Positions 18,187 through 26,429 of a stretch of 64,000 bases of DNA are shown piece after piece. Made by a program: the position numbers and the translations under genes. The stretch comes from Aequoribacter sp049615385 (GTDB lineage Bacteria > Pseudomonadota > Gammaproteobacteria > Pseudomonadales > Halieaceae). Position 1 is the stretch's first letter; every line of letters begins with the position of its first letter. Below the pieces are notes generated by a model. The model did no database searches and was not told where the DNA came from. It saw only the letters and a program-made list of their open reading frames with translations. The stretch lies in the NCBI RefSeq assembly GCF_049615385.1, contig NZ_JBMZFL010000013.1; one strand, written 5' to 3'.

Positions 18187-20379
18187 ATGCCGATACTGAG
18201 AATCGCAGTGGCCAAGCCCTTGCGAACAACCTTTGATTATCTACCGCCATTGGACTGCGACGACGCCAGCATTGCTAAGCTGCAGGCAGGCACCAGGGTA
18301 GAGGTACCTTTCGGTAGAGCGCAGTTAGTGGGAATCTTGGTCAGTCGCGCACCGGAATCAGAGGTTAACCAAACCAAGCTTAAGCGAGCAACACGGATTA
18401 TCGATCCAATCAGCTTGCTACCAAAACCATTATTTGAGCTGTGCCTTTGGGCGTCACAATACTATGCACATCCAATTGGCGAAGTCCTGACGCTGGCTTT
18501 CCCGCCGCTATTACGCAAGGGTGTGGAGACCAACGCACCGCATAATGCCATCAAACTGACCCCAGAGGGACACCTTGCACCACAGGGAATCCTCAGAAGC
18601 CCAAAGCAAGCGGCCCTGATAGAACGCCTGCAAAGCCACGAAGCCACCCGCAGCGCACTCAAAGCCGAGGGTTTTAGTAGCGGCATCATAAAAGCTCTGA
18701 TCGATAAGGGGTTGGCAATGCCCTGCCGCATTGAAGACACCGAATTCAGTCCAAGCGAGAGCGGCCCGCAACCGACGCTTAATTCCCAACAGCAGTTCGC
18801 AGTAGCCCAGCTTTCGCAACAAACCGGATTCAAAGCCTCTTTGCTGTATGGCATAACAGGTAGCGGTAAAACCGAGGTCTACTTGCAAACCATTGCCAAC
18901 ACCATAGCCTCGGGCGCACAAGCGATGGTGCTGGTGCCAGAAATTGCGTTAACACCACAAACCGCTGCGCGCTTTCAAGGCCGATTCGGCGCTACGGTTG
19001 GCGTGCTACATTCAGGCCTGACGGAGACTCAGCGTGCGCGCGAGTGGGAGCGAGCTCGGACGGGCAAGTTACAGGTACTACTCGGCACGCGATCTGCGCT
19101 ATTCACGCCCTTTCAAAAACTGGGCCTGATTGTGGTCGACGAGGAACACGACTCGGCGTACAAACAACAAGATGGATTTCGTTATCACGCACGTGATCTC
19201 GCCGTCAAACGAGCACAAATCGAACAGTGCCCAATTGTACTGGGCAGTGCCACACCATCACTCGAAACCATCAGCAACGTTAACATCGGGCGATTTGAGC
19301 AATACACCCTCAGCACACGCGCTAAAGCCGCCAGCCTGCCCAGTTGGCAGATCATTGATGTACGCCAACAAAGGCTAGAAGCAGGCTTGTCTCAAACCTT
19401 ACTAGATGCCTGCCATGACACCTTGGGCAAAGGCGAACAAGCACTGCTCTTCTTGAACCGACGGGGTTTCGCACACACGCTCCTGTGCCATGATTGTGGC
19501 TGGGTAGCGGAATGCGACAATTGCGACAGCCGAATGGTAATCCACAAGCGCCACAATCGCCTTCGCTGCCACCACTGTCAGGCACAAAAGCCGCTACCCA
19601 AAACCTGCCCTAGTTGCCACAGCAGTCATTGGCAGGGCGTGGGGTATGGCACAGAGCGCGCAGAACTGGCCCTGCAAAGTTTATTCCCGCACACGCCCAT
19701 TCATCGTATCGATAGCGATACCGTGGGTTCAGCTTCACAGCTCGACCACATTCTGGACGCCATCAACGCGAATCAAACCGGCTGCTTAATTTTGGGCACC
19801 CAAATGCTCGCCAAGGGCCATGACCTAGCTAAAGTGACACTGGTAGGAATTGTCGACACTGACGCCCTATTATTCAGCTCTGACTTCCGTGCCGAAGAGC
19901 GCCTAGGTCAACTCTTGACCCAAGTTTCTGGTCGATCGGGCCGCGGCGACAGCCCGGGTACAGTCATGCTTCAAACCCATCATCCCGATGCCGAAATATT
20001 CCACCAGGTGATCCATCAAGATTATATGGAGACTGCAAGCTCTTTACTGCATGCCCGACATCAAACCGGGCTGCCGCCTTTTGGCCAAATTGTGATGGTG
20101 CACGCTGACAGTAAAGATCCCAGCGAGGCGGAGCGTTTCCTGAACTCAGCACGTCATACCTTAACCTCGAGCCTGCCGAAGAATCATGTACTCATTGGCC
20201 CGCTCCCAGCCCCCCTATCAAAACGTGCAGGTAAGTTTCGATATCAACTGACCTGGCTGGCGCCGCACGAGAAGAATTTGCATCGATTTGTTCATGTTAT
20301 TGCCGATACTCTGACGCGACTGCCGCATAAGAGCGAGCTGTCTTGGGCCATTGATATCGACCCACATGACTTTTTGTAG
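18187..20379 (+). CDS. priA: Primosomal protein N' (replication restart helicase PriA)
   Basis: 3'-to-5' DNA helicase that recognises abandoned replication forks and loads the primosome. The 730-residue protein (E. coli 732) has an N-terminal DNA-binding domain, then the helicase core with Walker A GITGSGKTEVY and the DEEH box in VVDEEHDSAYKQQ. The zinc-binding insert has its cysteines in CHDCGW, CDNCDS, CHHC and CPSCHSSHW, and the C-terminal helicase motifs include VSGRSGRGDSPG. It is first in a long plus-strand run but is separated from argS by 70 bases. Confidence 0.96.
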   Translation: MPILRIAVAKPLRTTFDYLPPLDCDDASIAKLQAGTRVEVPFGRAQLVGILVSRAPESEVNQTKLKRATRIIDPISLLPKPLFELCLWASQYYAHPIGEVLTLAFPPLLRKGVETNAPHNAIKLTPEGHLAPQGILRSPKQAALIERLQSHEATRSALKAEGFSSGIIKALIDKGLAMPCRIEDTEFSPSESGPQPTLNSQQQFAVAQLSQQTGFKASLLYGITGSGKTEVYLQTIANTIASGAQAMVLVPEIALTPQTAARFQGRFGATVGVLHSGLTETQRAREWERARTGKLQVLLGTRSALFTPFQKLGLIVVDEEHDSAYKQQDGFRYHARDLAVKRAQIEQCPIVLGSATPSLETISNVNIGRFEQYTLSTRAKAASLPSWQIIDVRQQRLEAGLSQTLLDACHDTLGKGEQALLFLNRRGFAHTLLCHDCGWVAECDNCDSRMVIHKRHNRLRCHHCQAQKPLPKTCPSCHSSHWQGVGYGTERAELALQSLFPHTPIHRIDSDTVGSASQLDHILDAINANQTGCLILGTQMLAKGHDLAKVTLVGIVDTDALLFSSDFRAEERLGQLLTQVSGRSGRGDSPGTVMLQTHHPDAEIFHQVIHQDYMETASSLLHARHQTGLPPFGQIVMVHADSKDPSEAERFLNSARHTLTSSLPKNHVLIGPLPAPLSKRAGKFRYQLTWLAPHEKNLHRFVHVIADTLTRLPHKSELSWAIDIDPHDFL

Positions 20380-20449
20380 TCGAGGTAGGTCTGGCCATTG
20401 CTTTCGTAAACTTGGATAATACGCCTTTTCTCGGAGCCCTAACAAAATC

Positions 20450-22126
20450 ATGCAAGATCACCTGCAAGGCCTCATCGCTCAGGCACTGAACGCACTCGTG
20501 GACCAGTCGACACTGCAAAAAGACTCAGTTGGCGCCATTCAAATCGAGCGTACACGCGACCCATCGCACGGTGACTTCGCCAGCAACATCGCCCTCGCCA
20601 TGGCAAAAAAAGCGGGTCTTAACCCTCGCCAGCTTGCCGATAAAATTATCGCTGCCCTGCCCGCGGATAAAGCGCTAGACCGTTGCGAAATCGCCGGCCC
20701 CGGCTTTATTAACTTCTTTTTATCAAAATCTGCCAGCACCTCCGTCATTGCCAGCATCTTAGAACAGGGTGCAGCGTTTGGAACCAACTCGTTGGGCAAC
20801 AATCAGCGCGTCCAAATCGAGTTTGTCTCGGCCAATCCTACGGGCCCGCTGCATGTGGGGCACGGTCGAGGGGCCGCTGTCGGTGACAGTTTGTCGCGCC
20901 TGCTACAAGCCTGCGGTTACCGAGTAGACCGAGAGTTCTACTATAACGACGCGGGCGCACAAATTGATCACCTAGCGCGCTCCGTACAAGCTCGCTGCGA
21001 GGGCTTGGACCCTAGCTGCCCTGAGTGGCCACAAGACGGCTATCGCGGTGAATACATTATCGATTTAGCGAAGGCCTACCAAGATAAAGCCATCATTCAG
21101 GCCGAAGACCGTGAGGTAGCAGCCTCGGGCGACATTGGCGATATCGATGCCATTCGAGAATTTGCGGTTGCCTATTTACGCCGCGAGCAAGATCTTGACC
21201 TAAAGGCTTTTGGCGTCGAATTTGACTGCTACTTTCTAGAATCATCGCTCTACGCTTCCGGTGCCGTGGACGACACCGTCGAACGTTTGCGTGACAACGG
21301 CTTTACTTACGAAAATGACGGGGCTCTATGGCTGAACACAGAGGACTTTGGCGATGACAAAAACCGCGTCATGCGCAAGCGTGAAGGCGGCTATACCTAC
21401 TTTGTGCCGGATGTTGCCTACCATTTAAACAAATGGAATCGCGGCTACGAAGTCGTGATCAACGAACAAGGCGCAGACCATCATTCGACAGTCACTCGGG
21501 TGCGCGCAGGCTTGCAGGCCCTCAAAGCCGGCATCCCCGAAGGCTGGCCCGAGTATGTGCTACATCAAATGGTGTTGGTCATGCGCAACGGCGAAGAGGT
21601 CAAACTCTCTAAGCGCGCCGGTAGCTATGTCACGCTGCGCGACCTAGTCGATGAAGTCGGTCGTGATGCCACGCGCTATTTTCTCGTCGCCCGCGCACCC
21701 AGCTCACAGCTGACCTTTGATATTGACCTTGCCTTATCACAAAGCAACGAAAATCCGGTTTACTACATTCAATATGCCCATGCGCGAATCTGCAGCATGC
21801 TCAACAAACTGGCCAACACGCCGAGTCCTAATGTCTCGGATGCGGCACTGGCAGTATTGAGCGAACCACAGGAAGAGGCGCTTATCAAAGAGCTAGACAA
21901 ATTCCCTGAGGTGGTAAAACAAGCCGGGCAACAGCGCGCGCCTCACTTGATCGCCAATTTCCTGAAAGATTTAGCGGCAGCCTTCCATACTTTTTATAAC
22001 GCTCACAAAGTGCTGGTTGATGACGCCACTACACAAGAAGCTCGCGTCGCCCTGTGTTTGGCAACCCAACAAGTGTTACAAAATGGCTTAGATATCTTGG
22101 GCGTCAGCGCACCGGAGTCAATGTAA
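20450..22126 (+). CDS. argS: Arginyl-tRNA synthetase
   Basis: Class I aminoacyl-tRNA synthetase that charges tRNA-Arg. The 558-residue protein has the N-terminal tRNA D-loop-recognition domain, the HIGH signature as HVGH in NPTGPLHVGHGRG and the KMSKS-equivalent KLSKRAG followed by SYVTLRDL. The C-terminal DALR anticodon-binding domain contains NPVYYIQYAHARI at its edge. Slightly shorter than the E. coli enzyme (577). A SPOR gene begins immediately after its stop, as in Pseudomonas. Confidence 0.96.
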   Translation: MQDHLQGLIAQALNALVDQSTLQKDSVGAIQIERTRDPSHGDFASNIALAMAKKAGLNPRQLADKIIAALPADKALDRCEIAGPGFINFFLSKSASTSVIASILEQGAAFGTNSLGNNQRVQIEFVSANPTGPLHVGHGRGAAVGDSLSRLLQACGYRVDREFYYNDAGAQIDHLARSVQARCEGLDPSCPEWPQDGYRGEYIIDLAKAYQDKAIIQAEDREVAASGDIGDIDAIREFAVAYLRREQDLDLKAFGVEFDCYFLESSLYASGAVDDTVERLRDNGFTYENDGALWLNTEDFGDDKNRVMRKREGGYTYFVPDVAYHLNKWNRGYEVVINEQGADHHSTVTRVRAGLQALKAGIPEGWPEYVLHQMVLVMRNGEEVKLSKRAGSYVTLRDLVDEVGRDATRYFLVARAPSSQLTFDIDLALSQSNENPVYYIQYAHARICSMLNKLANTPSPNVSDAALAVLSEPQEEALIKELDKFPEVVKQAGQQRAPHLIANFLKDLAAAFHTFYNAHKVLVDDATTQEARVALCLATQQVLQNGLDILGVSAPESM

Positions 22127-22669
22127 GTGTCGAGACCACAGGCGCGAAGGGCTAATCAAGCACCGAAGCCAGCGGGCAAACCCGCGTGGGCAGTCTTCCT
22201 GTCCGGCTTGGTGACGGGTAGTATTGCGACGCTTGTTGCTCAAAATCTCGACTACGGCGCTCTGTTACAATCGCAGGATCAAGAGACCGCCAGCAGCGCT
22301 CAAGAGCAGCAAAAGCCGAGCCCGAAATTTGAATTTTACACGGTACTGCCCGAGCAAAACTTGAGTAGACCCGCATCTAAGGTAGAGAGTTCGAAACAAA
22401 CAAGTAGCCACACCGACAGCAACACTCGGACGAATTACTTCATTGTGCAAGCGGGCTCGTTTCGCAACGAGGCCGATGCAGATCAACGCCGTGCAGAACT
22501 GATTCTGCTTGGGCTGGATCCCAAAATCGATCAGGTGACCAATCAAGCGGGGCGCTGGCACCGAGTGTTTGTCGGACCACTGAGCGAACGCAGTGAGGCG
22601 GAACGCATTAAAGCCCTAACCGCTAGCCAAAATATCGAAACCTTGATTTTAAGCCGAAAAGCCAACTAA
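22127..22669 (+). CDS. SPOR-domain cell-division protein (FtsN-like)
   Basis: Probable bitopic inner-membrane protein that binds denuded septal peptidoglycan. It starts with a basic cytoplasmic tail (about residues 1-20), a single transmembrane helix (about 23-40) and a Gln/Ser-rich low-complexity linker (45-100). It ends in a SPOR domain (about 103-178) with the YFIVQAGSFRNEADAD opening and the second repeat half WHRVFVGPL. The GTG start directly follows the argS stop, so translation is coupled. In Pseudomonas the same position between argS and hslV holds a similar gene. FtsN is the best functional guess, but other SPOR proteins look alike. Confidence 0.82.
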   Translation: MSRPQARRANQAPKPAGKPAWAVFLSGLVTGSIATLVAQNLDYGALLQSQDQETASSAQEQQKPSPKFEFYTVLPEQNLSRPASKVESSKQTSSHTDSNTRTNYFIVQAGSFRNEADADQRRAELILLGLDPKIDQVTNQAGRWHRVFVGPLSERSEAERIKALTASQNIETLILSRKAN

Positions 22670-22671
22670 GC

Positions 22672-22699
22672 CTTGAATTTTCAGGGTCTGGCCACACAT
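22672..22699 (+). promoter_or_regulatory. Candidate heat-shock (RpoH) promoter for hslVU
   Basis: CTTGAA (22672-22677) matches the sigma-32 -35 core exactly. After 14 bases CCACACAT (22692-22699) resembles the CCCCATNT -10 consensus at five of seven fixed positions. hslVU is a classical sigma-32 target in E. coli. The gene starts 19 bases downstream. Confidence 0.45.
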
Positions 22700-22717
22700 C
22701 CACCTAAGAGGTGATCT

Positions 22718-23257
22718 ATGGAACAATTCAGAGGCACGACAATTGTTTGCGTGCGGCGCGACAACCAAGTCGTCATTGCCGGTGACGGGCAAGTATCAAT
22801 GGGCAATACGGTCATGAAAGGCAATGCTCGAAAAGTTCGTCGCCTCTACAAAGATCAAGTCATTGCCGGTTTTGCCGGTGGCACCGCTGATGCGTTTACT
22901 CTGTTCGAACTTTTCGAAGCGCAACTCGACAAACACCATGGACATCTCGTTCGCGCCGCGGTGGCTTTGGCCAAAGCTTGGCGCACAGAGCGCAGCCTGC
23001 GACAGCTCGAAGCCTTACTCGCCGTTGCCGACAAAGAAACATCCTTGGTAATCAGTGGCAACGGCGATGTCATCGAACCTGAAAATAACTTAATTGCTAT
23101 TGGCTCAGGCGGACCTTTTGCTCAATCTGCTGCGCGAGCACTACTGGACAATACCGAACTTAGCGCCCACGATGTCGCCACCAAAGCCCTCACCATCGCG
23201 GGCGATATTTGTATTTACACCAACCACCACCACACGGTGGAAATAATAGATTACTAG
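22718..23257 (+). CDS. hslV: ATP-dependent protease HslUV, peptidase subunit
   Basis: Threonine peptidase of the two-component bacterial proteasome-like protease. The 179-residue protein has the N-terminal nucleophile region GTTIVCVRR, with the catalytic Thr at residue 7. It therefore carries a six-residue propeptide (MEQFRG), whereas the E. coli and Pseudomonas proteins begin essentially at the Thr. The AGDGQVSMGNTVMKGNARKVRR and IGSGGPFAQSAARALL regions are typical (shown here only as family landmarks near residues 26-45 and 128-143). A strong AGAGGTGATCT ribosome site precedes the ATG. hslU follows after 8 bases. Confidence 0.96.
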   Translation: MEQFRGTTIVCVRRDNQVVIAGDGQVSMGNTVMKGNARKVRRLYKDQVIAGFAGGTADAFTLFELFEAQLDKHHGHLVRAAVALAKAWRTERSLRQLEALLAVADKETSLVISGNGDVIEPENNLIAIGSGGPFAQSAARALLDNTELSAHDVATKALTIAGDICIYTNHHHTVEIIDY

Positions 23258-23265
23258 GCCAAACT

Positions 23266-24585
23266 ATGTCTGATATGACCCCAAGAGAAATCGTTCACGA
23301 ACTCGACCGACACATAGTGGGCCAAGTTGATGCGAAGCGAGCAGTAGCGATAGCGCTGCGAAATCGCTGGCGCCGCATGCAGTTGCCAGCCGACTTGCGT
23401 GCAGAAGTCACACCAAAAAATATTCTGATGATCGGCCCCACCGGGGTCGGCAAAACCGAAATAGCCCGACGGTTAGCAAAACTCGCGAAAGCGCCCTTTT
23501 TAAAAGTAGAGGCCACTAAGTTCACCGAAGTGGGTTACGTAGGCCGAGATGTAGAATCGATCGTGCGCGATCTCGTCGAAACGTCAATCAAAATGTATCG
23601 CGAACAAGCGGTAGAACAAGTGCAATTTCGCGCCGAGGAAGCGGCCGAAGAGCGCGTCCTAGACGCCTTACTACCGCCAGCACGTACAGAGGACAGCTCG
23701 AGCTCAGGTGCCGCGCGCCAGATGATGCGCAAAAAACTCCGCGAAGGCGATCTCGACGACAAAGAAATAGAGATAGACCTGCGTGAACGCGTTGCCGGCG
23801 TAGAAATCATGGCACCGCCCGGCATGGAAGAAATGACGCAACAGCTTCAATCCATGTTCAGCTCAATGGGACAAGGTAAGCAGAAAAAGCACAAGCTCAC
23901 CATTAAAGAGGCGTTCAAAGCCTTAAGTGAAGAAGAGGCCCACAAGCTCATCAACGAAGACGAGCTCAAACAGAAGGCCGTGCAAGCGGCTGAGCAAAAC
24001 GGTATCGTATTTATTGATGAGTTGGACAAGGTCGCCAAACGCGGTGAGACAGGAGGCACCGACGTATCGCGCGAAGGCGTGCAACGCGACCTCCTGCCCT
24101 TGATCGAGGGTAGTTCAGTGAGCACTAAATATGGCTTTGTTAAAACCGACCATATTCTGTTTATCGCCTCGGGCGCGTTCCACCTATCCAAACCCTCTGA
24201 TTTAATTCCGGAACTACAGGGTAGATTGCCTATCAGAGTGGAACTCGCGGCACTTACCCCTGACGATTTTGAGCGCATTCTTACGGAACCCAAAGCCTCG
24301 TTAACAGAGCAGTACACAGCTTTACTCGCAGCCGATGGCTTAGCCATACAATTTACACCGGACGGCGTGCGCCGCATTGCCGAGTCGGCTTATCAGGTCA
24401 ACGAGCAGGTAGAGAATATCGGCGCAAGACGCTTACATACGGTTATGGAACGATTGCTCGACGAGGCGTCTTTCAGCGCCTCCGATCATGCGACAGGCGA
24501 GACCTTGATTATTGATGCAGACTATGTGGATCAGCATCTCGGCGCATATCGCGACGACCAAGACTTATCTAAGTTTATTTTGTAA
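23266..24585 (+). CDS. hslU: ATP-dependent protease HslUV, ATPase subunit
   Basis: AAA+ unfoldase that recognises substrates and feeds them to HslV. The start is the ATG at 23266 (439 residues, MSDMTPREIV), eight bases past the hslV stop; an upstream in-frame start would lie inside hslV. Walker A GPTGVGKT is at residues 57-64, Walker B is in GIVFIDELDK, and a long charged I-domain (about 110-240) lies between them. The protein ends in the family's QDLSKFIL, the tail that inserts into HslV to activate it. Confidence 0.96.
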   Translation: MSDMTPREIVHELDRHIVGQVDAKRAVAIALRNRWRRMQLPADLRAEVTPKNILMIGPTGVGKTEIARRLAKLAKAPFLKVEATKFTEVGYVGRDVESIVRDLVETSIKMYREQAVEQVQFRAEEAAEERVLDALLPPARTEDSSSSGAARQMMRKKLREGDLDDKEIEIDLRERVAGVEIMAPPGMEEMTQQLQSMFSSMGQGKQKKHKLTIKEAFKALSEEEAHKLINEDELKQKAVQAAEQNGIVFIDELDKVAKRGETGGTDVSREGVQRDLLPLIEGSSVSTKYGFVKTDHILFIASGAFHLSKPSDLIPELQGRLPIRVELAALTPDDFERILTEPKASLTEQYTALLAADGLAIQFTPDGVRRIAESAYQVNEQVENIGARRLHTVMERLLDEASFSASDHATGETLIIDADYVDQHLGAYRDDQDLSKFIL

Positions 24586-24588
24586 ATC

Positions 24589-24978
24589 ATGACTCAGACA
24601 CCCACACTGACCGACATCAAAGTCAAACGCAAATCGGGACTTGTCAGCTTAAGCTTTGATTCGGGCGAGCTCTTTGACTTAAGCTTCGAGTTCCTAAGGG
24701 TTCATTCTCCCTCTGCCGAAGTCAAAGGCCACGGGCCAGGGCAGGAGGTTTTACAAATTGGCAAAAAGAATGTGCAAATCATAGGGCTGAGTCCCATTGG
24801 GCATTATGCCCTGCAGATCGAGTTCGACGACGGCCACGATTCAGGGCTGTACTCCTTCTCTTACCTGTATCAACTCGCCACGCAACAAGAAACCTTATGG
24901 TCACGCTATTTGCGCGCCCTCGAGGAAGCGGGCGCAAGTCGCGACCCAGATGTGCAGGTCATTCGCTTGGGCAATTGA
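24589..24978 (+). CDS. DUF971 (gamma-butyrobetaine hydroxylase-like N-terminal domain) protein
   Basis: Small protein of 129 residues made of one DUF971 domain (about residues 10-100), the module also found at the N terminus of gamma-butyrobetaine and trimethyllysine dioxygenases. Recognisable pieces are LSFEFLRVHSPSAE, the GHG-containing turn after it, and the YLYQLATQQ segment followed by WSRYLRALEEAG. Stand-alone DUF971 proteins have been linked to iron-sulfur cluster handling in some organisms, but function here is unknown. It starts three bases after hslU, a neighbourhood kept in Pseudomonas, and precedes ubiE. Confidence 0.8.
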   Translation: MTQTPTLTDIKVKRKSGLVSLSFDSGELFDLSFEFLRVHSPSAEVKGHGPGQEVLQIGKKNVQIIGLSPIGHYALQIEFDDGHDSGLYSFSYLYQLATQQETLWSRYLRALEEAGASRDPDVQVIRLGN

Positions 24979-25047
24979 TCGAGAACACTGCACAAGTTGC
25001 CACAACGCGCTAAACTAGGCGCCTATCGCAGATAATGAGGCAGCCGC

Positions 25048-25800
25048 ATGAGCGAGCAAGGCAAAACCCATTTTGGCTATCAGCAAGTGGACGTGGACGA
25101 GAAAGCAGGTCTTGTCGCCGGCGTTTTTCACTCGGTAGCGAGTCGCTATGATCTCATGAACGATCTAATGTCAGGCGGCATTCACCGCTTGTGGAAGCGG
25201 TTTACCATCGAATTAAGTGGTGTGCGCAAAGGCCATTCCGTGCTGGATATTGCCGGCGGAACAGGCGATTTAGCCGGTAAATTCGCAGAGATTGTCGGCC
25301 CAGAAGGGCGCGTTGTGCTTGCGGATATCAATGAGTCCATGCTGAATGTTGGCCGCGATAAGCTGCTGGATCAAGGCAAAGTCGAGCCCTTAAGCTATGC
25401 GCAAGCCGATGCTCAATTTCTGCCCTTCGCCGACAACAGTTTTGACTGCGTGACCATCGCCTTTGGCTTGCGTAATGTCACTGACAAAAATCTTGCCTTA
25501 AGATCAATGCTGCGGGTTCTAAAGCCCGGTGGCCGTTTGCTGGTACTGGAGTTCTCTAAACCTACCAACGATTTACTCAGCAAAGCCTATGATGCGTATT
25601 CATTTAACGTTCTACCAAAACTAGGCCAGTTAATTGCGGGAGACTCCGATAGTTATCAATATTTGGCCGAATCTATCCGCATGCACCCCGACCAAGAGAC
25701 GCTGAAAGAGATGATGCTAGATACCGGCTTTGAGCAATGCGAATTCTTTAATATGACTGGCGGCATCGTCGCCTTACACCGGGGTTTAAAGCCTTGGTAG
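25048..25800 (+). CDS. ubiE: Ubiquinone/menaquinone C-methyltransferase UbiE
   Basis: SAM-dependent C-methyltransferase of ubiquinone (and menaquinone) synthesis. The 250-residue protein shows the family opening KAGLVAGVFHSVASRYDLMND, SAM motif I as LDIAGGTGDLAGKFA, the FGLRNV segment and RVLKPGGRLLVLEFSKP. It starts the ubiE-ubiJ-ubiB gene set; the ubiJ start overlaps its last codons. Ribosome site AATGAGGC lies about 10 bases upstream of the ATG. Confidence 0.96.
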   Translation: MSEQGKTHFGYQQVDVDEKAGLVAGVFHSVASRYDLMNDLMSGGIHRLWKRFTIELSGVRKGHSVLDIAGGTGDLAGKFAEIVGPEGRVVLADINESMLNVGRDKLLDQGKVEPLSYAQADAQFLPFADNSFDCVTIAFGLRNVTDKNLALRSMLRVLKPGGRLLVLEFSKPTNDLLSKAYDAYSFNVLPKLGQLIAGDSDSYQYLAESIRMHPDQETLKEMMLDTGFEQCEFFNMTGGIVALHRGLKPW

Positions 25801-26429
25801 ATTTACCAAAGCTCGACCCGACTCTACACGTTGCCCTGCTCGGAGCAGCGGAAGAAGCCATTAATCGAGCCCTACCTTATGCGCCGCAAACTCAAGCCAT
25901 ACTCGCCAAACTTGAGGGTCAAAGTGTGCGGGCCACGGTAACCGAGCCCCACTTTAATGTGACCATCATACTGGGCAAGACCCTGCAACTGCGCTCTGTG
26001 TATGAAGAAAAAGTTGATGCGTCCATCGAGGGAACTCTGCGCGAATACCTCGCCGCGGCGGCCGCCGACGACCCAGCCATTGCCCTGATAAACGGCAATT
26101 TGCGTATTCGCGGCGACAGCCGGCTGATGCAGAGCCTACAAAGCCTGGTGAGTGAACTCGACATCGACTGGGAAGCACCTATCGCCGCTGTCGTGGGTGA
26201 CGTCGCAGGGCATCAAATAGGAAAAACACTGCGAAGCTTGTTTGCCTGGGGCAAGCAAAGTCGCTCATCGGTAGAACGACAACTTAGCGAATTCATCTTA
26301 GAAGAGGCGCGCTTGAGCCCCTCGAAACTTGAACTTGAAGATTTTTATCGGGATATCCGCAAGCTGCAACAGAATATTGACCGCGCCGAAGCCAAACTCA
26401 AGCGCCTTGCCCGCCTGAGGGCCAGTTAA
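25794..26429 (+). CDS. ubiJ: Ubiquinone biosynthesis accessory factor UbiJ
   Basis: SCP2-domain protein that binds ubiquinone intermediates in the cytosolic Ubi complex together with UbiK. The 211-residue protein has an N-terminal SCP2-like lipid-binding domain (about 15-115) and a C-terminal charged helix ending in a coiled coil (FYRDIRKLQQNIDRAEAKL), the part that pairs with UbiK in the family. The start is a TTG at 25794 inside the end of ubiE; ubiB starts on its last base. The position between ubiE and ubiB supports the call. Confidence 0.9.
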   Translation: MVDLPKLDPTLHVALLGAAEEAINRALPYAPQTQAILAKLEGQSVRATVTEPHFNVTIILGKTLQLRSVYEEKVDASIEGTLREYLAAAAADDPAIALINGNLRIRGDSRLMQSLQSLVSELDIDWEAPIAAVVGDVAGHQIGKTLRSLFAWGKQSRSSVERQLSEFILEEARLSPSKLELEDFYRDIRKLQQNIDRAEAKLKRLARLRAS

